A DNA stretch of 44,103 nucleotides from NCBI GenBank assembly GCA_009783065.1, contig WRHV01000007.1, forward strand, positions 1-44,103. The letters run 5' to 3'. Position 1 is the first letter of the stretch; every line of letters starts with the position of its first letter. Of this stretch, positions 27,007 to 36,212 are shown piece after piece. A program made the translations under genes and the position numbers. Source of the DNA: Betaproteobacteria bacterium. GTDB lineage: Bacteria; Pseudomonadota; Gammaproteobacteria; Burkholderiales; Burkholderiaceae. A model generated the notes under the pieces. The model made no database searches. It had not been told where the DNA came from and was given only the letters and a program-made list of their open reading frames with translations.

Positions 27007-27626
27007 GGGATATCAACGCCTGCTTTCCGTAGCAGTTTGGTCGTTTCGTAAAGGGGAAGACCGACAATTCCTGAATAGCTGCCGGAGATGTTCGTAATGA
27101 ATTTTGCCGCCATACCTTGTATGCCGTAGCCGCCTGCCTTGTCGTATGGCTCAAGCGTATCACAGTAATGGTTGATGATTTCGTCAGATAATGATGCAAA
27201 AGTCACTTCTGATTCCTGTAGTGCTTGCAGCAATGTACTTTCTTTTTTGACGGTTACACAGGTGAGGACTTTGTGTGTTTTGCCGGAGAGTTCCCGCAAG
27301 ATAGCAATGGCTTCCTGTTTGTTTTTGGGCTTGCCCAGGATTTTATTATTGAGTACAACCGTCGTATCGGCAGTTAGAACCGGTCTGGGAGGTAAGTGTC
27401 GTTGTTCGAGGGAATACCAGGCGAAATCGGCTTTTTCTTTGGATATTCGTTTCACATAATCTTGCGGCAGTTCACCTGGGAGCGTGTTTTCATTTACGGC
27501 ATCGGGATATTCCGGGTTTTGGGACTGTAATAACAGCAGTTCAAAATCAATACCGATCTGGCGCAATAACTCGCGGCGGCGGGGGCTTTTTGATGCAAGA
27601 TAAATTTTTCTGTCTGGTTGCCGCAT
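27003..27626 (-). CDS. maf: Maf-like nucleoside triphosphate pyrophosphatase
   Basis: A 207-residue Maf/YhdE protein that hydrolyses non-canonical or modified nucleotides (dTTP/UTP type by motif). Seen: IYLASKSPRRRELLRQIG, LTADTTVVLNNKILGKP and YDKAGGYGIQG, the three substrate-binding blocks. An upstream extension to 27704 would overlap rlmH and is not family-like; ATG 27626, with AGGA 11 bases before the last upstream codons, starts directly before the conserved region. Overlaps rng by 4 bases and lies 7 bases after rlmH. Confidence 0.9.
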   Translation of the reverse strand: MRQPDRKIYLASKSPRRRELLRQIGIDFELLLLQSQNPEYPDAVNENTLPGELPQDYVKRISKEKADFAWYSLEQRHLPPRPVLTADTTVVLNNKILGKPKNKQEAIAILRELSGKTHKVLTCVTVKKESTLLQALQESEVTFASLSDEIINHYCDTLEPYDKAGGYGIQGMAAKFITNISGSYSGIVGLPLYETTKLLRKAGVDIP

Positions 27627-27633
27627 GTTTGAG

Positions 27634-28104
27634 TCAGTTCCTGTGATAAGGGTGTTTTTGGATGATGGACCAGGCCCGGTATAGTTGTTCGGCAAGCAAT
27701 ACACGTACCATACCGTGAGGCAAAGTCATGCTGGAAAGACGGATGAGGTCATCCGCTTCTTTTTTAAATTCATTGCTCAGACCGTCTGCGCCGCCGATAA
27801 CGAAAGCAACATCACGTCCTTCCTGTTGCCATTTTTCCAGTTCCTGGGCCAGTTGCATGGTTGTCATTTCTTTTCCGTGCTCGTCAAGAGCGACAATGCG
27901 TGCGTTTTTGGGAAGTGCTGTTTTTATCCGCGTCTGTTCATTGGCGATAACGATTTCAGTTGATCGGCTGGCAGTACGTTCAGCAGGCTTGATTTCTTTC
28001 AGGTTAAGTTTGCATTCTGCCGGCATCCGTTTTGCGTATTCTTCATATCCGTTTTTAACCCAATCCGGCATTTTGTTCCCGACAGCAATAATAAACAATT
28101 GCAT
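27634..28104 (-). CDS. rlmH: 23S rRNA pseudouridine-1915 N3-methyltransferase
   Basis: A 156-residue SPOUT methyltransferase, the normal RlmH length. It methylates pseudouridine 1915 in helix 69 of 23S rRNA on the 70S ribosome. Seen: [16 protein letters not shown] at the start, the AdoMet knot region [12 protein letters not shown] and the invariant tail [15 protein letters not shown]. The open frame continues 46 codons upstream to 28242 into rsfS, but that part is the out-of-frame reading of the rsfS tail, so ATG 28104 is used. It is 7 bases after the rsfS stop. Confidence 0.95.
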   Translation of the reverse strand: MQLFIIAVGNKMPDWVKNGYEEYAKRMPAECKLNLKEIKPAERTASRSTEIVIANEQTRIKTALPKNARIVALDEHGKEMTTMQLAQELEKWQQEGRDVAFVIGGADGLSNEFKKEADDLIRLSSMTLPHGMVRVLLAEQLYRAWSIIQKHPYHRN

Positions 28105-28111
28105 GAATTGG

Positions 28112-28699
28112 TTACTCCGATGACTTCTTTCTTGTTCCGGTTTTTTGAGAGGCCGCTGTGGGGCGTTTAATGGTTTTTTTTCCGGCTGGCGCAGGTTTGG
28201 GTGAAGCTGAAGCTTTCTTTGAGGTTGCCTTGGGTTTTGCAACGCTCTCCGGTTCTTTTTTTGCAGGAGTGGCTCGTTTTTTGGGAGCGGCTGCTTTTTC
28301 CGCCGGTTTTGCAGCCGTTACTGCGCGTTTTGTTGTTTTGGGTTTTGCTGGTTGTTTGACCTTATCCAGGTCAATCTGTTTTCCACCCCATATTTCTTCA
28401 AGCTGGTAATAGGCTCGGATGGGAGGCTGCATGATGTGGACGATCATCTCTCCCAGATCAACGAGAACCCATTCTCCAGTGTCTTGGCCTTCCATTCCCA
28501 CGACAACTCCTCCAGCTTGGCGAACCTTGTCTCGAACAGATGCCGCGAGCGCTTTGGTTTGACGGTTTGACGTGCCTGATGCGATGATTAGCCTATCAAA
28601 CATGCTGGTGAGTTTGCTGGTGTCGAATAATACGATGTCGGCTGCTTTAACATCTTCAAGCGCTTCAATGACAACAGTTTGCAGTTTTTTAATATCCAT
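28112..28699 (-). CDS. rsfS: Ribosomal silencing factor RsfS with basic tail
   Basis: Residues 1-110 are the RsfS/Iojap domain ([51 protein letters not shown]), which binds uL14 on the 50S subunit and blocks 30S joining in starved cells. The remaining 80 or so residues are an unusual Lys/Ala/Pro-rich, disordered, histone H1-like tail ([20 protein letters not shown] and onward), making the protein far longer than E. coli RsfS (105 residues). The tail probably gives extra rRNA contact. Starts directly after the nadD stop, ends 7 bases before rlmH. Confidence 0.93.
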   Translation of the reverse strand: MDIKKLQTVVIEALEDVKAADIVLFDTSKLTSMFDRLIIASGTSNRQTKALAASVRDKVRQAGGVVVGMEGQDTGEWVLVDLGEMIVHIMQPPIRAYYQLEEIWGGKQIDLDKVKQPAKPKTTKRAVTAAKPAEKAAAPKKRATPAKKEPESVAKPKATSKKASASPKPAPAGKKTIKRPTAASQKTGTRKKSSE

Positions 28700-29353
28700 T
28701 TAATTCCTGTAAAGATTGTTTTTTTTAATATAGTCTAGCACCTTGGGTGGTATGAGCGAATGAGATGTGTTTGAATGTTGTAAGTTTTTTCTGATTTCTG
28801 TCGCAGAAATGTCAATGCTGGTTTCATTAGCAAGGTAAGTCAGGCCATGCGAGGTATTTCTGATTTCCTGAGATGAGGCTATGCGGTGGTAAAAAACGTC
28901 GCGTATTTCTGCGGGGAGAATGGATGATTCAACAGAATAGCCGGGACGGGAAGCCACAGCAATGTGGGCGAACTGGAAGAGTTGTTTCCATTCGTGCCAA
29001 GTATTGAGGTTGAGCAACTGATCTGAGCCGAGGATGAAAACAAGGGAACCCTTGTTGCCGGTTTCCTGCCGTATGGCACGTAAGGTATCGATGGTGTAAC
29101 TTGGGCCGGTCCGTTCGATTTCCTGAGTATCAATCGTGGTGGAAAGTGGTGTCGGATCGAATGCCAGCCTGAGCATATCGATTCGTTGCTGAGGAGTGGC
29201 GTCCAGATGGTTTTTTTGCCAGGGATTACCGGCAGGAATGAGACGAAGCCGTGTCGTATGAAACAGGTTGCAAAAATATTCTGCTATTGCGATATGCCCC
29301 TTATGAACCGGGTCAAAACTGCCGCCTAGGAGAATTGTGCATTCAACTGACAA
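28700..29353 (-). CDS. nadD: Nicotinate-nucleotide adenylyltransferase
   Basis: A 217-residue NMN/NaMN adenylyltransferase that makes deamido-NAD from nicotinate mononucleotide and ATP. Seen: ILLGGSFDPVHKGHIAIAEY with the HxGH-type motif (HKGH), FILGSDQLLNLNTWHEW and the late ISATEIRKNL, the nucleotidyltransferase ISxTxIR motif. The start is TTG 29353: it lies 4 bases after an AAAGGAGG ribosome site and starts just before the conserved block. The open frame to 29386 adds 11 residues that include the ribosome site. 57 bases after purD; the next gene rsfS begins at its stop. Confidence 0.93.
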   Translation of the reverse strand: MSVECTILLGGSFDPVHKGHIAIAEYFCNLFHTTRLRLIPAGNPWQKNHLDATPQQRIDMLRLAFDPTPLSTTIDTQEIERTGPSYTIDTLRAIRQETGNKGSLVFILGSDQLLNLNTWHEWKQLFQFAHIAVASRPGYSVESSILPAEIRDVFYHRIASSQEIRNTSHGLTYLANETSIDISATEIRKNLQHSNTSHSLIPPKVLDYIKKNNLYRN

Positions 29354-29410
29354 AAAGCCTCCTTTGAATGATACCCTTTCTTTCAATTTGCCGACGTGCA
29401 GATTTTCCGA

Positions 29411-30700
29411 TCAGTCCATTTTTTTGGCAGAGGGTCTTTTCATGGCGCGCCAGCCGATATCCCGCCGGTATTGCATGCCTGCAAATCGGATATTCTCAAT
29501 GGTATCGTATGCAATTTTCTGTGCCATACGCATGGTGTCAGCGAGACCAACAACGCAAAGCACCCTGCCCCCGGATGTCAGCAATTTATCCTTGACGAGT
29601 CTGGTGCCGGCCTGAAATACGATACAGTCTTCATTTTCCTTGGGGATACCGGTTATTTCCTTATCGATCACCGGTGTGTCGGGATAGCCTTCAGATGCCA
29701 AAACGACACCGAGAGCGGTGCGGCGATCCCATTGCAGTTCGATTTCATGAAGGGTTCCGTTGATAGCTTGCTCAATGGTATGAAGCAGGTCGCTTTTCAA
29801 ACGGGCTATGATCGGTTGGGTTTCCGGGTCACCCATCCGGCAGTTAAATTCGAGCGTTTTAGGATTGCCGGCTTTGTCAATCATCAGCCCTGCATAGAGA
29901 AAACCGGTATAGATAATGCCGTCTTTGGCCATGCCGTTAACGGTTGGTGCAATGATTTCACGTAAAATACGGGCGTGCAATGCTGGCGTAATGACAGGAG
30001 CGGGAGAATAGGCTCCCATTCCGCCGGTGTTAGGTCCTAGGTCCTGGTCTTTTAGCCGTTTGTGATCCTGGCTGGTTGCCAGCGGCAGGATATTTTTCCC
30101 ATCGACCATGACGATAAAGCTGGCTTCTTCACCTTCCAAATATTCTTCAATAACGACTCTTGCACCGGCTTCGCCAAATTTATTGTCTGATAACATCATG
30201 TCGACAGCCTGATGTGCTTCATCTGGCGTCATGGCGACAATAACGCCTTTGCCGGATGCCAGCCCATCTGCTTTGATGACAATTGGAACGCCTTTTTCCT
30301 GAATATACCGGTGTGCTTTTTCAGGATCGGTAAATGTCTGGTAATCCGCAGTCGGTATGCCGTGACGCATCATGAAAGCTTTGGCAAAATCCTTGGAACT
30401 TTCCAGTTGCGCGGCTTCTTTTGTCGGGCCAAAAATCTTCAAACCGGCTGCACGGAAAATATTGACAATGCCGTCAGCCAGAGGCGCTTCCGGTCCAACA
30501 ACCGTCAAACCGATGTTTTCCTGTAAGGCAAATTCAGCGAGTTTTTTCGGATCAGTGATGTCGATATTTTCCATTTGCGGATGACGGGCTGTTCCACCAT
30601 TGCCTGGGGCGACAAATATGACCTGCGTCCGTCCGGATTGGGCCAGTTTCCATGCCAAGGCATGTTCACGGCCGCCTGAACCAATTACCAGAATTTTCAT
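29411..30700 (-). CDS. purD: Phosphoribosylamine-glycine ligase
   Basis: A 429-residue ATP-grasp enzyme, second step of purine synthesis (phosphoribosylamine plus glycine plus ATP gives GAR). Seen: MKILVIGSGGREHALAWKLA, the ATP-grasp core VPIVIKADGLASGKGVIVAM, and LEFNCRMGDPETQ carrying the metal-binding Glu and Asn. Full length. It follows yebC by 34 bases in the operon, so purine and NAD synthesis genes share one transcript with ribosome-maturation genes. Confidence 0.96.
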   Translation of the reverse strand: MKILVIGSGGREHALAWKLAQSGRTQVIFVAPGNGGTARHPQMENIDITDPKKLAEFALQENIGLTVVGPEAPLADGIVNIFRAAGLKIFGPTKEAAQLESSKDFAKAFMMRHGIPTADYQTFTDPEKAHRYIQEKGVPIVIKADGLASGKGVIVAMTPDEAHQAVDMMLSDNKFGEAGARVVIEEYLEGEEASFIVMVDGKNILPLATSQDHKRLKDQDLGPNTGGMGAYSPAPVITPALHARILREIIAPTVNGMAKDGIIYTGFLYAGLMIDKAGNPKTLEFNCRMGDPETQPIIARLKSDLLHTIEQAINGTLHEIELQWDRRTALGVVLASEGYPDTPVIDKEITGIPKENEDCIVFQAGTRLVKDKLLTSGGRVLCVVGLADTMRMAQKIAYDTIENIRFAGMQYRRDIGWRAMKRPSAKKMD

Positions 30701-30734
30701 CAGTTTTTATTGTTTCAAGGGTTAAGAAGTGTTC

Positions 30735-31463
30735 TTATTCATTTTCAACAACAGCATTGGTATAAACTTCCTGCACATCATCAATATTTTCAAGCGCATC
30801 CAGGAGTTTTTGCATTTTAGCCGCATCTTCTCCAGAAAAATCAATTTCGGTTTCAGGCCGCATGATGATTTCAGCCACTTCCGGTTTGAATCCGGCTTTT
30901 TCCAGCGTTTCTTTTACCTGAGCGAAATCGGCTGGCGCGCAAAGGACTTCAATACCGCCTTCTTCATCCGTAATGACATCTTCCGCGCCTGCTTCAAGCG
31001 CGGCTTCCATTAGTGCATTTTCATCCGTTCCAGGCGCAAAGAACAATTGTCCACAGTGCTTGAAGAGATAGGAAACGGAACCTTCCGTTCCCATATTGCC
31101 GCCGAACTTATTAAATGCGTGACGTACATCAGCAACGGTTCTGACCCGGTTATCCGTCATACAGTCGACAATAATGGCTGCGCCGTTGATGCCGTATCCT
31201 TCGTAGCGGACTTCTTCGTAATTGACACCTTCCAGATTGCCGCTGCCGCGCGCGATAGCCCGATTGACATTTTCTTTTGGCATATTGGCATCAGCGGCTT
31301 TGTCTACAGCAAGCCTCAGCCGGGGATTGGAAGCCGGATCACCTCCCCCCATTCGGGCGGCAACGGTGATTTCCTTGATAACGCGTGTCCAGATTTTGCC
31401 GCGCTTTGCATCGGCGGCCGCTTTTTTATGTTTAATATTTGCCCATTTACTGTGGCCTGCCAT
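30735..31463 (-). CDS. yebC: YebC/PmpR family regulatory protein
   Basis: A 242-residue member of the YebC/TACO1 family, with the invariant start [18 protein letters not shown] and the domain-2 block [18 protein letters not shown]. Members bind DNA as regulators or act on ribosomes stalled at proline runs; which applies here is not readable. It is the first gene of the minus-strand operon and is divergent from glk, with a 134-base shared upstream region. Confidence 0.94.
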   Translation of the reverse strand: MAGHSKWANIKHKKAAADAKRGKIWTRVIKEITVAARMGGGDPASNPRLRLAVDKAADANMPKENVNRAIARGSGNLEGVNYEEVRYEGYGINGAAIIVDCMTDNRVRTVADVRHAFNKFGGNMGTEGSVSYLFKHCGQLFFAPGTDENALMEAALEAGAEDVITDEEGGIEVLCAPADFAQVKETLEKAGFKPEVAEIIMRPETEIDFSGEDAAKMQKLLDALENIDDVQEVYTNAVVENE

Positions 31464-31597
31464 TGTTCTTCTTTCGTTGAAATATTCGCTGTAATCGGGT
31501 TGGAATTTTTAACATAATGCCATATCAGTCTATTTTATAAAAGAATAGGCTATCAGTTATCATTTAACCCGTAAAAGATTTCAACATTAACTTTGAA

Positions 31598-32599
31598 ATG
31601 ACGAGAATGGATATGACCGGTATGACGAACCGTTTTCCTCGATTGCTGGCGGATATTGGTGGCACGAATGCGCGTTTTGCGATCGAAACCGCGCCTGGTT
31701 GCATCGAGGCAATGTTGATTTACCCAAATCGCTCGTTTTTCGGTTTAAAAGAGGCTATGGAAACATTCCTCTCGCAGCCTCAATCAGTTGATGCCGGTTC
31801 TAAAAAGATACGCCATGCCGCGATAGCTATTGCCAATCCTATTACAGGAGATAGGGTTAAGATGACCAACTCGGAGTGGACGTTTTCAATTGAAGATGTC
31901 CGTAAAAGATTCGGTCTGGAAACGTTGCTGTTTGTTAATGATTTTACGGCGCTGGCAATGGCTTTGCCGTTTGTGGGGCCTGAGTCGCTTAGGCAACTGG
32001 GTGGCCAGGCGCCGGTTGAGAACCGGCCGATTGGCTTATTGGGAGCAGGTACCGGCCTGGGTGTTTCGGGTTTGATTCCATCAAATGGGGACTGGATTCC
32101 GCTTGAAACCGAAGGGGGGCATGCCACTTTTTCACCTTTCAGTGAACGGGAAATGGAGCTGTTGCGTCTTGCGAAAAAGCAGTTTCCGCATGTATCAGCC
32201 GAACGCTTTTTGTCCGGGATGGGTCTGGAACTGATTTATCGTCTGATCATGGAGAGCCGAGGCAAGGAAGCAGAGCCGCTTCGTGCATCGGATATTACGG
32301 CGCGGGCGTTGCAAGGAGAGTGTGCCTGGTGTGATGAAGTGGTGGAGACTTTTTGCCAGATGCTGGGGACGGCAGCCGGCAATCTGGCGTTAACACTGGG
32401 CGCGCGAGGTGGCATTTATATCGGTGGCGGTATTGTGCCGCGTCTGGAAGACCGTTTTTTTACTTCAGGATTCAGGCAGCGTTTTGAGGAAAAAGGCCGT
32501 TTTTCATCTTACCTGTCAAAAATTCCCGTGTATGTCGTGCTGGATACGTATGCTGCATTGGCAGGTGTCTCAATCATGCTGGCGCGGCATCTTGGCTAA
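31598..32599 (+). CDS. glk: Glucokinase
   Basis: A 333-residue ROK-less (E. coli-type) glucokinase making glucose 6-phosphate. Seen: LLADIGGTNARFAIE (phosphate-1), FVNDFTALAMALPF with the catalytic Asp, GAGTGLGVSGLIP, and the ETEGGH block binding glucose. The start is uncertain: ATGs at 31598, 31607, 31613 and 31622 are all in frame before LLADIGG and none has a strong ribosome site, so the first few residues may be overcalled. Divergent from yebC, convergent on ispH. Confidence 0.92.
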   Translation: MTRMDMTGMTNRFPRLLADIGGTNARFAIETAPGCIEAMLIYPNRSFFGLKEAMETFLSQPQSVDAGSKKIRHAAIAIANPITGDRVKMTNSEWTFSIEDVRKRFGLETLLFVNDFTALAMALPFVGPESLRQLGGQAPVENRPIGLLGAGTGLGVSGLIPSNGDWIPLETEGGHATFSPFSEREMELLRLAKKQFPHVSAERFLSGMGLELIYRLIMESRGKEAEPLRASDITARALQGECAWCDEVVETFCQMLGTAAGNLALTLGARGGIYIGGGIVPRLEDRFFTSGFRQRFEEKGRFSSYLSKIPVYVVLDTYAALAGVSIMLARHLG

Positions 32600-32634
32600 T
32601 CTCCAAGGAGATTCCCGTGTTGTGAAGGCCGGAG

Positions 32635-32673
32635 AGGCCCTCTACGTGGGCGGACTCGTCCGTATGAGGGCCT
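32635..32673. repeat. Nested inverted repeat after glk
   Basis: AGGCCCTC (32635-32642) and GAGGGCCT (32666-32673) are perfect 8-base arms. Between them CGGAC and GTCCG make a second short stem. It lies 35 bases after the glk stop and is followed only by GTTTTG, so it is a structured RNA end or weak terminator rather than a classic one. Confidence 0.5.
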
Positions 32674-32736
32674 GTTTTGCGCGGCAGCGGTGGTAGGGAG
32701 GATTGCTTTTCGGGAACTTAGAATGAATCAGCACCT

Positions 32737-32758
32737 CGGATGAGAGTCCGGTTTTTTT
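32737..32758 (+). terminator. Weak terminator downstream of glk
   Basis: CGGA-TGAGAG-TCCG with seven T following (32752-32758), on the plus strand, consistent with stopping glk transcription before the convergent ispH gene. The stem is only 4-5 pairs. Confidence 0.45.
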
Positions 32759-32792
32759 GAGGATTGGGCTGGTTTTTTTTCTGTGCCAGTTT

Positions 32793-33725
32793 TCATCGCC
32801 GTCCTAATCCGCGAGGCATCGGAAATGACAGGTTTTCGGTTATGCCGTCCAGTTCTTCTATCGTGGTAAAACCGTGGTGTTGCAGTTTTTGGATGACTTC
32901 CTGTATGAGAATTTCCGGCGCAGATGCGCCGGCTGTTAAGCCTACCGCTGTATGTCCTTTTAGCCATTGCGGGTCGATTTCAGAGGCATTGTCAACCATG
33001 TGGGCTGCAACCCCTTTTCTTTCCGCTACTTCTTTTAGCCGGTTGGAGTTGGAGCTGCTGGGGCTACCGACGACGATGATCAGGGTTGCCAGGTCGGCGA
33101 GCTGCTTGACTGCTTCCTGGCGGTTGGTTGTGGCATAGCAGATGTCCGCTTTTTGGGGTTCGGCAATGGCGGGAAAGCGGGTTTTGAGGGCTGCGATGAT
33201 GTCAGTTGTGTCGTCAACAGAGAGCGTTGTTTGTGTGACGTAGGCAAGCTGCTCTGGATTTTTGACTTTGAGCCGATTGACGTCTTCAACGTTTTCAACG
33301 AGGTACATGCCTGTTTCCGATTGGCCCATTGTGCCTTCCACTTCCGGATGGCCGCTGTGCCCGATTACGATGATTTCCCGTCCTTCCTGATGCATGAGGG
33401 AGACTTCCATGTGTACTTTGGTTACCAGGGGACAGGTGGCGTCAAAGATGCGGAAACCGCGTTTTTGGGCTTCCTGTCCGATGGCTTTTGAAACGCCGTG
33501 CGCTGAGAAAATGAGTGTGCTGCCGTCCGGTATTTCATCTAAGTTTTCAATGAATCTGGCGCCTTTTTGCCGAAGGTTGTTGACGACGTGCGTGTTGTGA
33601 ACGATTTCATGACGTACGTAGATGGGGTGTTCAAAGAGCGATAGAGCGCGTTCAACGGTGGCAATGGCCCGATGCACGCCGGCGCAAAATCCCCTTGGTT
33701 GCGCTAAAAGCAATTTTTTGTTCAT
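32793..33725 (-). CDS. ispH: 4-hydroxy-3-methylbut-2-enyl diphosphate reductase
   Basis: A 310-residue iron-sulfur enzyme, last step of the MEP isoprenoid pathway (HMBPP to IPP and DMAPP). The three cluster-binding Cys are present: Cys14 in [11 protein letters not shown], one in [11 protein letters not shown] and one in [20 protein letters not shown] holds the proton-donor Glu. Length is normal. Divergent from radC, with a 156-base shared upstream region. Confidence 0.95.
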   Translation of the reverse strand: MNKKLLLAQPRGFCAGVHRAIATVERALSLFEHPIYVRHEIVHNTHVVNNLRQKGARFIENLDEIPDGSTLIFSAHGVSKAIGQEAQKRGFRIFDATCPLVTKVHMEVSLMHQEGREIIVIGHSGHPEVEGTMGQSETGMYLVENVEDVNRLKVKNPEQLAYVTQTTLSVDDTTDIIAALKTRFPAIAEPQKADICYATTNRQEAVKQLADLATLIIVVGSPSSSNSNRLKEVAERKGVAAHMVDNASEIDPQWLKGHTAVGLTAGASAPEILIQEVIQKLQHHGFTTIEELDGITENLSFPMPRGLGRR

Positions 33726-33881
33726 GATTTTTTATAACGAAAACAGATAATGTGGAATTTTCTTTTGGGAAACCACTTATAATAACAAACGCATTTTTCA
33801 GGCTGACGATAGGATAAATACAACATGCCGAATGTTTTTGCGGTTGAGATAGTATCCTAACAGATAAGGGGAGGAGTAGTT

Positions 33882-34559
33882 ATGGCAATTACAGATTGGC
33901 CGATCGACGAAAGACCTCGGGAGAGATTGCTAAATGAGGGCCCCAGGCATTTGTCCGATGCCGAATTACTGGCGATTTTTTTGCGAATCGGTTCTCATGG
34001 TAAAAGTGCGGTGGATTTGGCGCGAGAGGTCATGAAGCATTTCGGTTCGCTTAACGGGCTTTTTTCTGCGAGATTATCGGATTTTAAGAGTGTTAACGGA
34101 ATCGGGCCGGCCAAGTATGCCCAGCTTCAGGCTATTTTGGAATTGTCGCGGCGCCTATTGTTTGAAGATTTAGAGACTGGTGTTGTACTGAGTTCGCCGA
34201 AGTCGGTAAAGGATTATCTTCATTTGTCATTGTGCGGCCGTTCTCAGGAGACTTTTGTCGCGTTATTTTTGGATGTTAAGAACCGGCTTATTGAGAGTGT
34301 GGAGCTTTTTCAGGGGACATTGTCGCATACGAGCGTGTATCCCAGAGAATTGATCAAGGCCGCATTGAGCCGGAATGCGGCGAGTGTTATTTTGGCGCAT
34401 AACCACCCGACCGGAACAGTGGAGCCCAGTGAAGCGGACAAAGAGCTGACAAGCATACTCAAGGAGGCGCTTGATATGGTTGAAGTCCGTCTTCTGGATC
34501 ATTTTGTTGTTGCTGCGGGCGCTGACGTTTATTCTTTTGCCGAGCATGGTCTTTTGTAA
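33882..34559 (+). CDS. radC: RadC family JAB-domain protein
   Basis: A 225-residue protein with a helix-hairpin-helix N-terminal part (FKSVNGIGPAKYAQLQAILE) and a C-terminal JAB/MPN domain carrying the JAMM metal motif HNHPTGTVEPSEAD. The cellular role of RadC is unsettled; it was once linked to DNA repair and the E. coli radC mutation proved to be elsewhere. A strong ribosome site GGGGAGGAG precedes ATG 33882. Followed by a bidirectional terminator. Confidence 0.92.
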   Translation: MAITDWPIDERPRERLLNEGPRHLSDAELLAIFLRIGSHGKSAVDLAREVMKHFGSLNGLFSARLSDFKSVNGIGPAKYAQLQAILELSRRLLFEDLETGVVLSSPKSVKDYLHLSLCGRSQETFVALFLDVKNRLIESVELFQGTLSHTSVYPRELIKAALSRNAASVILAHNHPTGTVEPSEADKELTSILKEALDMVEVRLLDHFVVAAGADVYSFAEHGLL

Positions 34560-34596
34560 GTGAGGCCGATATAGATGTGTTTGTAATGGCGTGATG

Positions 34597-34631
34597 AAAA
34601 GAGACGCGTTTTAATAGCGCGTCTCTTTTTT
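34597..34631. terminator. Bidirectional Rho-independent terminator
   Basis: AGAGACGCG (34600-34608) pairs perfectly with CGCGTCTCT (34618-34626), with A residues before and a TTTTTTT tract after. It separates radC from the convergent FKBP gene and can serve both. Confidence 0.85.
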
Positions 34632-34671
34632 GATTGGGTTTCCGGTCTGGATTAGGAAACGCCTGGATACT

Positions 34672-35037
34672 TTAGACCGTTAATTTGAGCAGTTCGATGT
34701 CGAAGATCAGATCGGCATGAGGCGGGATGACATCCCCCGCGCCTTGAGGACCATATGCCATGTTGGAGGGGATACGGAGTGTCCGTTTTCCGCCTTCACG
34801 CATGCCTTGCAGCCCTTCATCCCATCCGCGAATGACATAGCCTTTTCCCAATGGGAAAACAAGCGGTTCATTGCGTTCTCTGCTGCAATCTATTTTTTGG
34901 CCGGCGGAGCCGTCAGGGTTTTGAAGCCAGCCGGTATAGTGCACTTCGACAGAAGCGGCTTTTGTGCCGGTTTCAGCGCCTTTTCCGACGACTTCATCAT
35001 GGTATTCCAGGCCATTGGCCATTTGGATGAAAGACAT
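34672..35037 (-). CDS. FKBP-type peptidyl-prolyl isomerase
   Basis: A 121-residue single-domain FKBP, catalysing cis-trans proline isomerisation. Seen: VEVHYTGWLQ, the active-site block VIRGWDEGLQGMREGGKRTL, and the end VIPPHADLIFDIELLKL. No signal peptide, so cytoplasmic. Similar to the small FkbP proteins of betaproteobacteria. Single gene, convergent with radC, divergent from the next gene. Confidence 0.92.
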   Translation of the reverse strand: MSFIQMANGLEYHDEVVGKGAETGTKAASVEVHYTGWLQNPDGSAGQKIDCSRERNEPLVFPLGKGYVIRGWDEGLQGMREGGKRTLRIPSNMAYGPQGAGDVIPPHADLIFDIELLKLTV

Positions 35038-35197
35038 TTTGTTTCCTTTCGGTTTGTTTTTTGGGAATGTGAATAGTGATGCTGTTGTTAGTGAAAATGC
35101 TCTATTTTGAATGATAGTCTTTTTCTTCGTGATTTATGCCATGATGTTGTTTTTTAGAAAACAATAATTTCTTTTTAGAGATGAATGGAGTGTGTTA

Positions 35198-35986
35198 ATG
35201 GCTGTCGGACTCATCATTATCGGCGATGAAATTATGTCAGGAAAACGTAGTGACAGACATTTTCCGGCGGTCATTGAGATATTGCGAAAACGGGGTATGC
35301 AACTGAATTGGGCGGCGTACTTGAACGATGATCCAAAGCGCATTACGACCGTGTTGCGGCGCAGCTTTGCGATGCCTGATATTGTTTTTTGCTGTGGCGG
35401 TATCGGGGCGACGCCTGATGATCATACGCGCAGATGCGCTGCTGAAGCGTTGAATGTACCGCTGGTTTTGCATCCGCAAGCTAGGGAAAAAATATATGAG
35501 CGAATCCGGGATTTTGCCGTGCAGCATGGACGTCCTGTTAATTATGCCGCGCCGGATAATTTGCAGCGTTTGAAGATGGGTGAATTTCCCGAAGGGGCAA
35601 AGATTATTCCCAATCCGGTTAACAAGATTCCAGGGTTTTTTGTTGGGACGCATTATTTTTTCCCTGGTTTTCCGGAGATGGCTCATCCTATGATGGAATG
35701 GGTTTTGGAAACCTATCATCAGGCTGATTATGATCAGGTTCATGATGTGGAAAAATCCGTTACGGTTTATGGCGCAGTCGAAGCGATGATGACGCCTTTG
35801 ATGGAAGAGATAGAACGCGATTTTGATCAGGTGAAGGTTTTTAGCCTTCCTCATATTGGAAGAGAGGGCGCGCGCAGTTATGTTGAGTTGGGTGTGAAGG
35901 GCGATAAAATTCAGGTGAGCGATGCGTTTGAGAGATTAGAGAGCGGATTACGGATGATCCATGTTGAATATGAGATTAATTCTTAG
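35198..35986 (+). CDS. Molybdopterin-binding (MoaB/CinA-type) domain protein
   Basis: A 262-residue protein with a MoCF/MogA-like fold: AVGLIIIGDEIMSGKRSDRH, then FCCGGIGATPDDHTRRCAAE, the GGxGxTxDD loop that in MogA and CinA binds pterin or nucleotide. It lacks the C-terminal CinA deamidase domain, so it is a stand-alone domain protein of unproven role. ATG 35198, 7 bases after GGAG, is preferred to the GTG at 35192. Its stop codon lies 4 bases before the first NtrC-like site of glnA. Confidence 0.85.
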   Translation: MAVGLIIIGDEIMSGKRSDRHFPAVIEILRKRGMQLNWAAYLNDDPKRITTVLRRSFAMPDIVFCCGGIGATPDDHTRRCAAEALNVPLVLHPQAREKIYERIRDFAVQHGRPVNYAAPDNLQRLKMGEFPEGAKIIPNPVNKIPGFFVGTHYFFPGFPEMAHPMMEWVLETYHQADYDQVHDVEKSVTVYGAVEAMMTPLMEEIERDFDQVKVFSLPHIGREGARSYVELGVKGDKIQVSDAFERLESGLRMIHVEYEINS

Positions 35987-35989
35987 ATT

Positions 35990-36035
35990 TGCACTAAAAT
36001 GGTGCGGTTTGTTTTAAATGTTCCAAAATGGTGCG
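35990..36035 (+). promoter_or_regulatory. Two NtrC-type enhancer sites upstream of glnA
   Basis: TGCACTAAAATGGTGCG at 35990-36006 fits the NtrC consensus TGCACY-N5-GGTGCA closely. TGTTCCAAAATGGTGCG at 36019-36035 is a second, weaker copy with one good half. Their centres are 29 bases apart, about three helical turns, and lie roughly 75-105 bases upstream of the sigma-54 promoter, the usual place for NtrC oligomers. Confidence 0.8.
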
Positions 36036-36096
36036 GATCAAAGTGTTTATGTTATTGACGTCAAAAAAAGATAGAGCGAAATGAAAATGAAGAAAC

Positions 36097-36112
36097 TGGC
36101 ATGATTTTTGCT
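36097..36112 (+). promoter_or_regulatory. Sigma-54 (-24/-12) promoter of glnA
   Basis: TGGCATGATTTTTGCT matches TGGCAC-N5-TTGCW with the invariant GG and GC correctly 10 bases apart. Transcription would start near 36122, giving a leader of about 90 bases. Together with the NtrC sites it predicts nitrogen-controlled glnA expression. Confidence 0.85.
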
Positions 36113-36212
36113 CAATTACTATTTAAACATCATCCCGAATGGTTTGATGAACCAATAAAGTGCCGGGTTTTGAAGCCTTCATCCGGTTTTGAATTAATTG
36201 AGGAGATTGAAT

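Noticed and set aside
28105..28242. 46-codon N-terminal extension of rlmH
   Set aside because: It is the out-of-frame reading of the Lys/Ala/Pro-rich rsfS tail; RlmH proteins start at [11 protein letters not shown].
32728..32967. Minus-strand 79-codon frame overlapping the ispH end
   Set aside because: Shadow of ispH in another frame; repetitive Lys/Arg/Thr content without a start signal.
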